This document shows, one piece after another, positions 14,950-24,805 of a stretch of 64,000 nucleotides of DNA (position 1 is its first letter; each line of letters opens with the position of its first letter). The notes beneath the pieces were generated by a model. It saw nothing but the letters and a program-made list of their open reading frames with translations, did no database searches and was not told the DNA's origin. The position numbers were made by a program, and so were the translations under genes. Source of the DNA: Hoeflea phototrophica DFL-43 (lineage in GTDB: Bacteria > Pseudomonadota > Alphaproteobacteria > Rhizobiales > Rhizobiaceae); contig NZ_CM002917.1 in assembly GCF_000154705.2 (NCBI RefSeq), positions 2,250,461 to 2,314,460 on the forward strand. The letters are read 5' to 3'.

Positions 14950-17088
14950 TCATTCGGTGTCGATAAAAACGCTCACACTTGCCGCACGGCCTTCGGCGTC
15001 CATCACGGTCAACGTTGAGGCGCCAGCGCCGTCCGGTGTCCAGTTGATGGTCTTTCGGCTGCTAGGGCGTTGCACCGGCGCACCATTGGCAATCAGACGG
15101 TATGGGCCTTCTCCACCCTGCAGCTTGATCACCAGCGGCGCAAGACGGCCCGAACCGCGCGCGTTCAATGCGACACGGGCGCCTTGCGGCGGATAAACGA
15201 TACGGGGCGGTGGGGAAGCGCCCGCGACGGCCACCCCGGTCTCGCCACCAGAGCCAAATTTTCTCAGCGCGAAAGGCAGATCCCCTCGGCCGCGAACCAC
15301 CAGACCCGGCGGCGGTGACGGGAACGCGACCGGCTTGATCCCGGTGCGCACAAAGGCATCAAACAGAAGTGGTGCCGCTGTGGATATTCCGGACATCCCC
15401 GGCACCGGAGCCGCATCCGCCCGCCCCACCCAGACCCCAAGCACGTGACGTCCGTCGAACCCGATCGCCCAGGCATCGCGATAGCCGTAAGAGGTCCCGG
15501 TCTTGTAGGAGATCGCAAGTCTCGGCGAATTCTGTGGCGCATCCACACCGGCCAGAATATCGGCAACCCGCCAGCTTGCCTGGCGGTCGAGAACCGGGTG
15601 CTCGAGCCGCAGCAACGGTTCGTCACCGTCGCTTCCGGAACCGCCGCTGCCGTCAACAAGGGCCAGCGCTGTACCGCCATTGACGAATGATGTGTAGAGC
15701 TGGACCAGATCGCGCAAGCTCACCCCTGCCCCGCCCAGGCCAATGGCAAGACCCGGCGCGCCTCCCGGCGGCAAATCCAGTTCGATGCCGCCGCGCCTGA
15801 ACCGCGACAGCAGCCGTTGCGGCCCAACCGCTTCAAGCAGCCGGACCGCCGGCACATTGAGCGACATCTGCAATGCCTCAATGAGGCTGACTTCACCCAC
15901 ATAATCGCGGTCGAAATTGCGCGGACGGTAACCGGCAAAATTGGCCGGCGCGTCGTCGATCAAGGTTTGCGGATCGGCAATCGCATCCTCGAACACAAGC
16001 CCGTAGATGAACGGTTTGAGTGTCGATCCCGGCGAGCGCACCGCGCGCGTCATGTCGATCGCGCCTGCGCGTGCGGCATCGAGATGCCAGGTCGAACCGA
16101 CGGAGGCAAGCACCTTTCCGCTTCGCCCATCAGCAAGCACTATGGCAAGCGACAGTTTTGGCCCAAGCCGCGGCGCAGATTCCCGGGCCAGATCCTCCAG
16201 TCGGGCCTGCAACGCCCGGTCAAGTGTAAGCATAACTTTACGACTGTCCGGTTGAGCGCCGAGCGCGCGGTCGGCCAGGTGTGCGGCAAGATCGGGCATC
16301 GCACGGCGCCCGGTTGAGATGGCCGCCGCCGAGGCCCGCATGATCTCGCTGGACGGAATCAGCCCGGCCGTGCTCATCCGCTCCAGCACCCGGTTGCGTG
16401 CCTTTTCGGCAATAGCGCGGTTGCGGTCCGGGCGCCGCGCTTCCGGCGCCTGCGGAAGCGCCACAAGCAAAGCGGATTGCGACAAGGAGAGTTTCTTGGG
16501 TTCACGCCCGAACCAGGCGAGACTTGCAGCACGGACCCCTTCGATATTGCCGCCATAGGGCGCGAGAGTGAGATAGAACTCCAGGATCTCCTCCTTGCCC
16601 AACCGCCGTTCGATCTGGAGCGCACGCGCCATCTGCCGGAGTTTTGCCGGCAGCGACCGCTTGGCACGCGGTTCGATCAGCCGCGCCACCTGCATGGTGA
16701 TCGTCGAGCCGCCAGAGACAATCCGCCCGCCATTGCCAATGAACTGGGCGCCGGCCCGCAGCATTGCCAGCGGATCGACGCCAACATGGCTGAAAAAGCG
16801 CCGGTCCTCATAGGCAATCAGCATCTTGATGTAATCCGGATCGACTTCCTCAAGATCAACCGGCAGCCGCCAATACCCGTCCCGCGTGGTAAAGGCGCGC
16901 AACAACTCGCCGTCCCGGTCCACCACCTCGCGCGACATCTCCCGTGCAGCATCGAGCGGTGGCGGATAGGCCCGATCTGCCTGGTCCAGGCCCCAAAGCG
17001 CCAAACCACACAGCAGCAGCAAGACCGCGCCAGACAATGCGGCCCGTGCCGCAATTCGCTTCACAGCTTTGGCGCGAACGCGGATCAT
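14950..17088 (-). CDS. pbpC: Penicillin-binding protein 1C
   Basis: This 712-residue bifunctional peptidoglycan enzyme starts with a membrane anchor (LSGAVLLLLCGLALWGL). The glycosyltransferase domain has EDRRFFSHVGVD and GGSTITMQVARL. The transpeptidase domain has the active-site SPGSTLKPF (S-T-L-K), SLN and KTGTSYGYRDAW. The end (IVYPPQGARVALNARGSG) is the BiPBP_C domain of PBP1C proteins. It overlaps the alpha-2-macroglobulin gene by 4 nt. The pairing of these two genes is known from E. coli (pbpC-yfhM) and others, where the pair is thought to deal with envelope breaches: the macroglobulin traps invading proteases and PBP1C repairs the wall. Confidence 0.95.
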   Translation of the reverse strand: MIRVRAKAVKRIAARAALSGAVLLLLCGLALWGLDQADRAYPPPLDAAREMSREVVDRDGELLRAFTTRDGYWRLPVDLEEVDPDYIKMLIAYEDRRFFSHVGVDPLAMLRAGAQFIGNGGRIVSGGSTITMQVARLIEPRAKRSLPAKLRQMARALQIERRLGKEEILEFYLTLAPYGGNIEGVRAASLAWFGREPKKLSLSQSALLVALPQAPEARRPDRNRAIAEKARNRVLERMSTAGLIPSSEIMRASAAAISTGRRAMPDLAAHLADRALGAQPDSRKVMLTLDRALQARLEDLARESAPRLGPKLSLAIVLADGRSGKVLASVGSTWHLDAARAGAIDMTRAVRSPGSTLKPFIYGLVFEDAIADPQTLIDDAPANFAGYRPRNFDRDYVGEVSLIEALQMSLNVPAVRLLEAVGPQRLLSRFRRGGIELDLPPGGAPGLAIGLGGAGVSLRDLVQLYTSFVNGGTALALVDGSGGSGSDGDEPLLRLEHPVLDRQASWRVADILAGVDAPQNSPRLAISYKTGTSYGYRDAWAIGFDGRHVLGVWVGRADAAPVPGMSGISTAAPLLFDAFVRTGIKPVAFPSPPPGLVVRGRGDLPFALRKFGSGGETGVAVAGASPPPRIVYPPQGARVALNARGSGRLAPLVIKLQGGEGPYRLIANGAPVQRPSSRKTINWTPDGAGASTLTVMDAEGRAASVSVFIDTE

Positions 17089-20000
17089 GGCGCGCCCAGC
17101 ACCTCCAGCACGCCCGTCGCAGTACGCGCGGCAAGTTCAGGCCGGTACATGTCCTCAACCACGGCTGCCGGTTGGGCATAGATACCGGGCGTGACCGCCC
17201 GCACCACATAGGCCGCGCGGAATGCCCGGTCGGAGGACGCCCGCCGGTCAAAGGCTGCCATGAAGCGGTCGCTTCTAAACTCCGCATGGCTCGCCGAAAC
17301 GCCCCCGAGCCAGGGCAAATTGCCAAGCTCGGCGCTGCCCACAAGCCGCGGATTGTCGATCACGAAGCCGGCTGGCAGAAGGTCCGTGACTACCACCCGC
17401 GATGTCCAGGCATTGATCTCGCGCATATCCAGCACCACGAGATAGCGTTCATTCTGCCGCGCCTGGGCAATAGATGCAGGCTGGCCATCCAGCGTGTAAT
17501 AGCTGCGGTTGATCTCAAACCCGGTGCCTCCGGCGCTCAATGGCTGCGCCGGTGCGGCGATGGTGGTCACCACCGCGTCAACCGGGTCTGCGCCCTGATT
17601 GACGATGGTCAACGGATCGGCGGCGATCTCCTCACCGCTTCTGCGGGCCTCGTAGGCTCCCGCATAGGTCTGGCCGTTGATGTTAACGCTGATAGAGCGA
17701 TTGCCCGCGGCCACGGCACGCGCGGCGAGCACCATCCAGGCGTTTTCCTGAGTGCTGGTGGATTGGCGTCCGGATCGCGCGTCACTGACGAAGCGGATCA
17801 GCTCAGGCACGATCCCGGGCGTGGGAGTGGATTCCGCCGCCAAAGCCAGCATCGCCGCGCCATCACGCAGGTTCGAGCCGTAATCGTCACGCCCGCCCAC
17901 CAGGCCGGCGGTCGAACGGGCGTGCGCGAAGGCTGAGCGAAAACTCTCATTGGCCCTTTGCTGGTCCCCGTAGAGCGAAAGCGCAGCACCGATCTGGGCC
18001 CGTGCCAACGGTTGCGCAAAAGCATCGATCTGACTGTCCGAGTAATAGCGCAAATCAGTGGCGGCCGCCTTGCGGTTGCGTGCCAGCACATAGAGCGCAT
18101 AGGCGATGCCACTGCCCTCAGAACTCACATCCGTGACATAGGAGAGCGTGTTCGACAGATTGTCGAGCGCCAGCCTGCTGGCCACCAGCGGCACCGAAAA
18201 TCCCTTCTCCTGCGCACGCGTCAGAAAGTCGGTGACATAGGCATCAAGCCAGAGATCACCCGACCCCGGCCCCCAGAGGCCGAAACTTCCCGAAGCTGCC
18301 TGATAGCCAACAAGCCTTGCGATCGCGGCGTTGATCCGCTCGCGCATCGCGTCAGCATCATCTGACCGGTCTATCCCGCCCAGATCGCTCAGATACAGAA
18401 GCGGAAGCGCCCGGCTCGCGGTCTGCTCAGCGCAGCCATAGGGGTAACGGTCGAGTTCCATCAGCAGAGAGGCCACATCAAACGCCGCGTTGCGGGTCAG
18501 ACCGACGGTGACCGACGCACCGTCCAGCAGACTCTCGGCAAGCAACTCGCCATCAATGCGCAAGGTTCCGCCATTGGCGGCCAGGCTGATGACGCGCTTG
18601 GTCGTCACCGGCATCGCCGCCGGCCGCACATCAATCTGCTCCTGCCGGTCAAGTTCCAGATCATCCGGCCCCGTGAGCGCGATGGTCAGGCTGTCGGCCC
18701 CGGTTGAAAGCCCTTCAAGCGGCAGCACCAGGCTGGCGCTGGCGCCGGTCAGAAGTTCAACCGAGCGGCGTGTGTCCACCCCGGGGCTGACACGGCCCGA
18801 GGTCGTGAACACCTCAAGCTCGTAGACGCCTGCAGGGCCATCGGTGTTGGCAAGCTCGACAAGCATCTGCGACCGGTCCCCGGGCGCAAGAAACTGCGGC
18901 AGGCTTGCGCTGATCACCACCGGATCGCGCACAATCACATCGCGGCTCGCATGTCCCAGGCCCTTGCGGCTCCAGGCCACCGCATTGACACGCACGGTGC
19001 CGTTGAACTGCGGCATGTCGAAACGCACCGTGGCCGTTCCATCATCACCGACCTCGACAGGCCCTTCGAAGAAGGCCACCAGCTTCTCGCGCGGCGGAGA
19101 CCCTTCAGAGCGCATCATCGGTCCATCGCCACCAGTCCGGATCCTCCCCGTAACGCCGGACGAACCATCAATAAGGCGGCCATAGAGATCGCGGATTTCA
19201 AGCCCCAGCGCGCGCTGGCCAAAATACCAGTCCTCCGGGTCAGTACTTTGGTGTCGGGTCAGGTTGAGGATGCCGACATCCACGGCCGAGACACTGACAA
19301 AGGCTTTTTCACCCGCCGCCAGTCCGGCAATCTGGATCGGAACCTCGAATGTGCCACGTGGGCGGGTCTGTTCGGGCAGATCGAGTGCGACCTGCAATTG
19401 CCGTTCGCCCGGATCAACCGCAAGCCATTTGACCCCGATGGCACGCATCGGCATGCGCGATGATTCCACATCCGAAGGACGGTAGAGTGTCGCGGTCACA
19501 TAGGCGCCCGCTCCCCAATCCTCGGTGATCTCCAGCGGAATGGTGGCGCCGCCCTCACCCACCGTTGCGGTGAGAGTTGTGATCAGGCGTTCCGACCCAA
19601 CCGTGATCAGGACCTCTCCGGAGAACCGCGGTGAAATCCGCAATTGCGCGGTTTCGCCAACGGAATATTTGTCCTTGTCGAGTGCGATTTCGAGCCCGTC
19701 CGGGGTTTCGATCGATTTCGCCTCGACATACCATCCCGCATCAAACAGTACGCTGGTTTCAGCGCCGGCATCGCCAATCAGGTCAAACCGGTAACGGCCC
19801 CAGTCGACCTTCGCAGCGAGTGGGATGGCGTCAGCACGCGACAGATCGATTTCGCCATCAGCGATTTCGGTGGTGAAATCAACAACTTCGTAATTCCAGG
19901 AATCGCCCTGACGGTACCATTGGTAGTTCCGCTCGATCCGCACCAGCGACCATGAGACACCCGCCATGTCGATGCGCGCGCCATCGGCATCGATGGCGAT

Positions 20001-22541
20001 AACACGGAACGCGGCCTCGCTGCCTTCGGCCACCTGGCCGTCGTCAAATTGCGGATCCACACCGATATGCGGCGCCTCAGAGGCGACAGCAAGGTCCACC
20101 GCTCTCTCCACGGCGCGGCCACCACCTTCAGAAGCCCGGACCGTGACCTTTGCGGTCAAAAACTGCGTGGTTGACGGCAGCGCCTCGAGATCCGCCAAAA
20201 CAACAGCTTCGCCTGCCTGGTCAAGCAAGGGCAGATTGTCGAGAGCTATCCGGGTGGACTCGAACTCCTCATCTGCAAGGCCAAACTCATAGCCCGGATA
20301 GGAATCAAGTGTGCGGCTACGGCCGAGTAGAATCTCACCTTCAGTTCTGAGCCCGCCCGCGGGTGCTCCGTAGAGATAGCGGCCGGTAACGGCAATTTCA
20401 GCGGCCTCGCCGGGAGACACCACACCCTCACTCGCATCAAGTTCGATTTCGATCCGGTCCGGCTGGAAATCTTCGACCAGGAATGTCACCTCGGCGATTG
20501 CAGGCCGCTTGGGATCCATGTGCAAGGCCGCACGCCATCCGCCCTGCATTGCGTTTTCCGGCAGGTCAATTGCAAGCGCATGGCCGCCAAGCGCAGCGCC
20601 GTCCGAGACTATGCGCCGGTCTTCAAAACCGTCGGGACGCTGAAGAATGACGGTCAGCGGCAGATCAGCCAATGCTTCCGTGCGGCCATCGCGCGCAAGC
20701 GCATTGAGGAAAACGGTCTCACCGCCGCGGTAAATCCCGCGCTCGGTCCAGGCCATGACATCCACTCCGCCCGGAGACGTACGCCCGGTTACGCCACGAT
20801 CGGACAGGTCGAACCCGCCGCGCGTGAGATCGAGAAACACGAAATCTCCCTCGGCTCCCTTGGCAAGCAGCGCTGCCGGTGCAAGACCCGCCAACCCGCG
20901 GATCAGACCGGGTTGGAACACCGCACGGCCATTGGAATCGGTGATGGCTTCGCCCAGGATTTCATTGTTGCGGGCAAGCAGCGTGAGCGACACATCACCC
21001 AGCGGCTTGGCCGAGGCTAGCGAGCGCAAAAACACCGAAAGCCCGTCTTCACCCGCGAACGTGCTCATCCCGATGTCGGAGACCACGAACCATTGCGTGG
21101 CACGCGGACCCCAATCCTCGCTCTTGTCCCCCAGCGGCTGCGCGGTAATGACATAGACCCCGGATTGACGCTCGGGCAGTATCGTGTCGACAGGAATGCT
21201 GGTCACCACCTCACGGTTTTGTTCCATGGCGATGTCAACCGATCCCTCCCAGACCGGTTCGCCGACATCCTGTTTGATCGTCTCGATCGAATAAGTGTTG
21301 AGATCGCGCAAGAAGTCGGACCCGGTGAGAACCTGGGCCAAGGCGCGCTCACCCACACGGTAGAGCTTCAGAACAGCAGAAGGCGCGTTGATGCTGACCA
21401 GCGGGATGCCCTGCCTCGACTTTGCCGGCAGCACGAAGTTGGACCCCGTAAAGCGGGCGGAAGGCGATCGATCGCGCACATAAAGCGACAGCTCGACAGG
21501 CGCTTCAAGGGACTCGTCAACCGAAGACGGCAGTCCCTGACGCAGCACCACACGGTAACGCTGGCCATGGCTGAGGCCATTGGCGCAAATCTGGCGGGCC
21601 TCAGTTTCAATCGCCACGTCATCGGAAGCATCGATGCTGATGAAATCCGAATAATCCTGGCCTCTCACCAGGTCCTCGGAAAACTGGACGCAGACACGCG
21701 GCGTCTGGCTTTCGGCGTCAATCGAGGTGTTGATCACCCGAAATCCCTGCCGGGACCGAAGATCGGCATAGGTTGCGCGCAGCGCGGGGATCTCGCGCAA
21801 CTCAAGGCTGGCGCTATAGGCGGAAAGCGCCGGACGCCAGATCTGTAACCCCTCGAGCGCCATGCCCATAACGGCAAGCGCATCCGCGCGCGTATTTGTT
21901 GACCTGGACGTTTGATAGGCATTGATCGCCGCCGACACCGCCGTTGAGCGCATCTGACGCGCCAGATTGGCGTCAGCCGGCTGATACCCTGTCATCACGC
22001 GCGCGAGCTCAGCCCAGGTGGCGCTGCGATCAGGATCGGCGGCAGCAGCGATGGCGAAATTGCCGATGGAAACGTCAACGTCACCTGTGGCAATCGTTGC
22101 CTCAGCCAGCCGCAAAAGTGCGTTGGCGCCCTGCGCACTGGCCCCGGCGTGGCGCGCAATGATGCGCTCCCGGTAAGCGCGCGCCTGATCAAGCATCGAA
22201 GCAGAAAGGAAACTCAGAACCGGTGCAGCTCCGATATCCGGTTCACCGCCCGAAACCACCCGGCCTGCGACAGCACCGGCAAACGGATTGAGGGTGCTGT
22301 AGTCGGATTTGAGGAAACACCAGCCGGCACTTGTGTTGTAGGTAAACGCCCTGCACTGGCTGTCGGCGACACATGCGACCTTGCACTGATCAAGGGAAAC
22401 ATCGCGTTCGGTTCGCAAATCGAAACCGTAATAGTCCGCGTCTTGGGTTATCTCAATCCGTCGCTGGTTGTCCTGGGCAATCGCGTGGCCTGCAAAACCA
22501 AGAGCGCAAACAGCGAAAATAACTAAGCGAAACAAGGACAT
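17085..22541 (-). CDS. Bacterial alpha-2-macroglobulin with N-terminal PAN domain
   Basis: This 1818-residue secreted protein begins with a signal peptide (VIFAVCALGFAGHAIAQ). A PAN/Apple-type cysteine domain follows at about residues 30-95 (DYYGFDLRTERDVSLDQC, CRAFTYNTSAGWCFLK). Then come macroglobulin domains, the bait region and the thioester motif G-C-A-E-Q with Cys1370 and Gln1373 (codons at 18423-18434). The thioester would trap attacking proteases in the periplasm. The E. coli homologue is a lipoprotein; here I see an ordinary signal peptide without a lipobox, so the PAN domain may help retain it. It is transcribed with pbpC. Confidence 0.93.
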   Translation of the reverse strand: MSLFRLVIFAVCALGFAGHAIAQDNQRRIEITQDADYYGFDLRTERDVSLDQCKVACVADSQCRAFTYNTSAGWCFLKSDYSTLNPFAGAVAGRVVSGGEPDIGAAPVLSFLSASMLDQARAYRERIIARHAGASAQGANALLRLAEATIATGDVDVSIGNFAIAAAADPDRSATWAELARVMTGYQPADANLARQMRSTAVSAAINAYQTSRSTNTRADALAVMGMALEGLQIWRPALSAYSASLELREIPALRATYADLRSRQGFRVINTSIDAESQTPRVCVQFSEDLVRGQDYSDFISIDASDDVAIETEARQICANGLSHGQRYRVVLRQGLPSSVDESLEAPVELSLYVRDRSPSARFTGSNFVLPAKSRQGIPLVSINAPSAVLKLYRVGERALAQVLTGSDFLRDLNTYSIETIKQDVGEPVWEGSVDIAMEQNREVVTSIPVDTILPERQSGVYVITAQPLGDKSEDWGPRATQWFVVSDIGMSTFAGEDGLSVFLRSLASAKPLGDVSLTLLARNNEILGEAITDSNGRAVFQPGLIRGLAGLAPAALLAKGAEGDFVFLDLTRGGFDLSDRGVTGRTSPGGVDVMAWTERGIYRGGETVFLNALARDGRTEALADLPLTVILQRPDGFEDRRIVSDGAALGGHALAIDLPENAMQGGWRAALHMDPKRPAIAEVTFLVEDFQPDRIEIELDASEGVVSPGEAAEIAVTGRYLYGAPAGGLRTEGEILLGRSRTLDSYPGYEFGLADEEFESTRIALDNLPLLDQAGEAVVLADLEALPSTTQFLTAKVTVRASEGGGRAVERAVDLAVASEAPHIGVDPQFDDGQVAEGSEAAFRVIAIDADGARIDMAGVSWSLVRIERNYQWYRQGDSWNYEVVDFTTEIADGEIDLSRADAIPLAAKVDWGRYRFDLIGDAGAETSVLFDAGWYVEAKSIETPDGLEIALDKDKYSVGETAQLRISPRFSGEVLITVGSERLITTLTATVGEGGATIPLEITEDWGAGAYVTATLYRPSDVESSRMPMRAIGVKWLAVDPGERQLQVALDLPEQTRPRGTFEVPIQIAGLAAGEKAFVSVSAVDVGILNLTRHQSTDPEDWYFGQRALGLEIRDLYGRLIDGSSGVTGRIRTGGDGPMMRSEGSPPREKLVAFFEGPVEVGDDGTATVRFDMPQFNGTVRVNAVAWSRKGLGHASRDVIVRDPVVISASLPQFLAPGDRSQMLVELANTDGPAGVYELEVFTTSGRVSPGVDTRRSVELLTGASASLVLPLEGLSTGADSLTIALTGPDDLELDRQEQIDVRPAAMPVTTKRVISLAANGGTLRIDGELLAESLLDGASVTVGLTRNAAFDVASLLMELDRYPYGCAEQTASRALPLLYLSDLGGIDRSDDADAMRERINAAIARLVGYQAASGSFGLWGPGSGDLWLDAYVTDFLTRAQEKGFSVPLVASRLALDNLSNTLSYVTDVSSEGSGIAYALYVLARNRKAAATDLRYYSDSQIDAFAQPLARAQIGAALSLYGDQQRANESFRSAFAHARSTAGLVGGRDDYGSNLRDGAAMLALAAESTPTPGIVPELIRFVSDARSGRQSTSTQENAWMVLAARAVAAGNRSISVNINGQTYAGAYEARRSGEEIAADPLTIVNQGADPVDAVVTTIAAPAQPLSAGGTGFEINRSYYTLDGQPASIAQARQNERYLVVLDMREINAWTSRVVVTDLLPAGFVIDNPRLVGSAELGNLPWLGGVSASHAEFRSDRFMAAFDRRASSDRAFRAAYVVRAVTPGIYAQPAAVVEDMYRPELAARTATGVLEVLGAP

Positions 22542-22901
22542 GAAATACCTCCTTCACCCGAGCCGTCAGGTGCAACCAAAACAGATCCGCGCCTCCCAAC
22601 ACCAAACCGGAACCAGATGGTGGATGACCAGTTCACCCCAAGAGTAGGACTGGATTGTGGCCCCGGGCAAGGAAATAGTCGTGAAGCAGCCAACCTGCCG
22701 ATGAGATCAAACACGCACCATCATATTGCATCGCACAAGTGAAATGAGCTAAAAGAAATCTCAATGGACTGCGCTGCTCGGCCTCGTCCTTCACGACCAG
22801 TCAGAAAATTGCTACAAAACGATACTTGGTTGGGATGCGAGTCTGCCTGTTTTGCCTTCGCGCGCTATAACCACGATAATCTAGACGAGTGAACGATAAT
22901 C
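22542..22901. other. 360-nt divergent intergenic region
   Basis: This region separates the alpha-2-macroglobulin gene (leftward) from the ArsR gene (rightward). The first half has no convincing open frame or structure. The last 50 nt hold a likely promoter and a 9-nt direct repeat, both listed separately. I saw no RNA gene or terminator here. Confidence 0.6.
22852..22901 (+). promoter_or_regulatory. Putative promoter and direct repeats in front of the ArsR gene
   Basis: TTGCCT (22852-22857) and GATAAT (22875-22880) are 17 nt apart, a good sigma70-type pair. ACGATAATC occurs at 22873-22881 and again at 22893-22901, exactly 20 nt apart, so the two copies flank the expected start site and the second touches the ATG. 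This suggests autoregulation by the ArsR protein, though these regulators more often bind inverted repeats. Confidence 0.4.
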
Positions 22902-23255
22902 ATGACGCTCCCCAAAATTAATCCAGACATGAATGAAGAGGAATTCAACGTTCTTCTCGGCCAGGCCCGCAAGGCCAGCGAGTTGCTCAAGGCGTTGAGC
23001 CATGAAACCCGTTTGATGATCCTCTGCATCCTTTCAGAGGGTGAGAAGTCGGTCTCCGAACTCGAGGATATCCTGTCGATGCCGCAAGCGGCGGTATCAC
23101 AGCAGCTGGCCCGTCTGCGCCTTGACGGTCTGGTCGACACCCGCCGTGAAGGCCGGATGATCTATTATTCGATCATGAATGCGGAAGTCTCTTCCGTGAT
23201 TGGCACGCTCTATACGTTGTTCTGCGCCCCGGTGCGCAATCCCTCAAGCGACTGA
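22902..23255 (+). CDS. ArsR-family regulator of the SqrR/BigR (persulfide-sensing) type
   Basis: This 117-residue winged-helix protein has LLKALSHETRLMILCILSEG, the recognition region MPQAAVSQQLARLRLDGLVD, and RREGRMIYYS. Two cysteines, Cys42 in the second helix and Cys108 in the last helix, are 66 residues apart. SqrR of Rhodobacter has its sensing pair at Cys41 and Cys107, with the same spacing. No metal-site CxC of classical ArsR proteins is present. It therefore probably senses sulfane sulfur and releases DNA when the cysteines are bridged. No sulfide oxidation gene lies next to it, so the targets are unclear. Met10 (22929) is a possible alternative start; neither has a strong ribosome site. 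Confidence 0.82.
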   Translation: MTLPKINPDMNEEEFNVLLGQARKASELLKALSHETRLMILCILSEGEKSVSELEDILSMPQAAVSQQLARLRLDGLVDTRREGRMIYYSIMNAEVSSVIGTLYTLFCAPVRNPSSD

Positions 23256-23260
23256 CTGAA

Positions 23261-23280
23261 GCAGCCGAAGTCCCGGCTGC
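23261..23280. terminator. Hairpin after the ArsR gene
   Basis: GCAGCCG (23261-23267) pairs exactly with CGGCTGC (23274-23280) around a 6-nt loop, 5 nt past the stop. No T-run follows, so termination is uncertain. Confidence 0.3.
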
Positions 23281-23331
23281 GATGCCCGTCTGCGCAAACA
23301 GTATCCAAAGCTCAACATAACAAGCCGTTCA

Positions 23332-23349
23332 AGCCTGCTGAAGCAGGCT
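23332..23349. terminator. Hairpin between the ArsR gene and hemA
   Basis: AGCCTGCT (23332-23339) and AGCAGGCT (23342-23349) form a perfect 8-bp inverted repeat with only 2 nt between the arms. It sits 37 nt past the convergent hemA stop and 77 nt past the ArsR stop. No T-run follows on either strand. Confidence 0.3.
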
Positions 23350-23386
23350 CGAGGACGCATCGTCCAAATTCAGGCCATCGGGATTG

Positions 23387-24604
23387 TCAGGCGACCGCCC
23401 GTGCCAGCGCACATTGCGACCACAGCTCATTGAGCGCACCTGCCAGATGCTGGATATCGGCATCACTGTGCATCGGGGTCGGCGTGATTCTCAGACGTTC
23501 GGTTTTCACCGGAACGGTCGGATAGTTGATTGGCTGAACATAGATGCCGTGATTGTCCATCAGCACATCCGATATCCACTTGCACTTGGCCGCATTGCCA
23601 ACCATCACCGGAACAATATGGCTCGGATTGGGCATGTGCGGAATGCCGCGCGCATCAAGCGCGGCACGCACCTTCGCAACCGCATCCTGATGACGCCGGC
23701 GCTCAAGCTGACTGGCCTTGAGATGCCGGATCGAGGCGGCCGCACCTGCTGCCAGCGCCGGCGGAAGAGCCGTTGTGAAGATGAAACCCGAGGCAAAGCT
23801 GCGCACAAAATCGCAAAGCGCACGCGAGCCGGTGATGTAACCGCCCATCACGCCAAACGCCTTGCCAAGCGTGCCCTCGACCACCGTCAGACGGTTCATG
23901 ATGCCTTCGCGTTCGGCGATTCCGCCACCGCGCGCACCATACATTCCTACCGCATGAACTTCATCCAGGTAGGTCATGGCGCCAAATTCGTCCGCAACAT
24001 CGCAAAGAGCTGCGATCGGGGCCACATCGCCATCCATGGAATAGACGCTCTCGAACGCCACCATCTTTGGCGCTGACGGATCATCCAGCGCCATGAGACG
24101 GCGCAAATCTTCAGGATCATTGTGCTTGAAGACACGCTTTTCGCAGCGCGAGTGTCTGATTCCCTCGATCATCGAGGCATGATTGAGCGCATCGGAATAG
24201 ACGATCATTCCGGGGATCTTGCCCGCCAGCGTGCCAAGCGCGGCCCAATTCGACACGTATCCGGATGTGAAGATCAGCGCGTCTTCCTTGCCGTGAAGAT
24301 CCGCAAGCTCCCGTTCGAGCAGCACATGGTAGTGATTGGTGCCGGAAATATTCCGGGTCCCGCCTGCGCCTGCGCCGCAGCGCTCGATGGCTTCCTTCAT
24401 TGCACCGGTCACCAGCGGATTCTGGCCCATTCCAAGGTAATCGTTTGAGCACCAGACCGTAACGTCCTGAGTGGAACCATCAGGCCGATACCGCGTGGCC
24501 CGTGGGAATCCCCCAGCATGCCGTTCAATATCGGCAAACACACGATAGTTTCCCGCCTCGTGAAGGCCGCCAAGCTTGTCCTCGAAGAACGCCTCAAAAT
24601 TCAT
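23387..24604 (-). CDS. hemA: 5-aminolevulinate synthase
   Basis: This 405-residue PLP enzyme condenses glycine with succinyl-CoA to give 5-aminolevulinate, the first step of haem synthesis in Alphaproteobacteria. The N-terminus [52 protein letters not shown] and [16 protein letters not shown] (PLP lysine in the TLGKAFG segment) are all family marks. The length equals that of rhizobial ALAS proteins. I use the ATG at 24604 (AGGG about 8 nt upstream) because the family starts there; the open frame continues 25 codons upstream. It is transcribed alone or after the glutamine-synthetase-like gene, 201 nt away. Confidence 0.96.
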   Translation of the reverse strand: MNFEAFFEDKLGGLHEAGNYRVFADIERHAGGFPRATRYRPDGSTQDVTVWCSNDYLGMGQNPLVTGAMKEAIERCGAGAGGTRNISGTNHYHVLLERELADLHGKEDALIFTSGYVSNWAALGTLAGKIPGMIVYSDALNHASMIEGIRHSRCEKRVFKHNDPEDLRRLMALDDPSAPKMVAFESVYSMDGDVAPIAALCDVADEFGAMTYLDEVHAVGMYGARGGGIAEREGIMNRLTVVEGTLGKAFGVMGGYITGSRALCDFVRSFASGFIFTTALPPALAAGAAASIRHLKASQLERRRHQDAVAKVRAALDARGIPHMPNPSHIVPVMVGNAAKCKWISDVLMDNHGIYVQPINYPTVPVKTERLRITPTPMHSDADIQHLAGALNELWSQCALARAVA

Positions 24605-24805
24605 AGCAAATACCCTATGTGTCCCCAGCAACATGCGAAACATCAAAGCTCGCGTCAACCCGAAAAAACGGATTCTCAAGCCTCACAGGCTCAATCGCAT
24701 GACTATAGACCCTGTATCCTTGTTCTAGATCAATTCGCTGAACGACTATTTAAACTATACGACCGGGATTCCAACCGTTCAACGAACCGTCAGGCTGCGA
24801 CAAAT

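Noticed and set aside
24605-24805. Irr/ICE box in front of hemA
   Set aside because: A TTCTAGATC stretch near 24724 looked similar, but it lacks the symmetric TTTAGAA-type arms, so I cannot support it.
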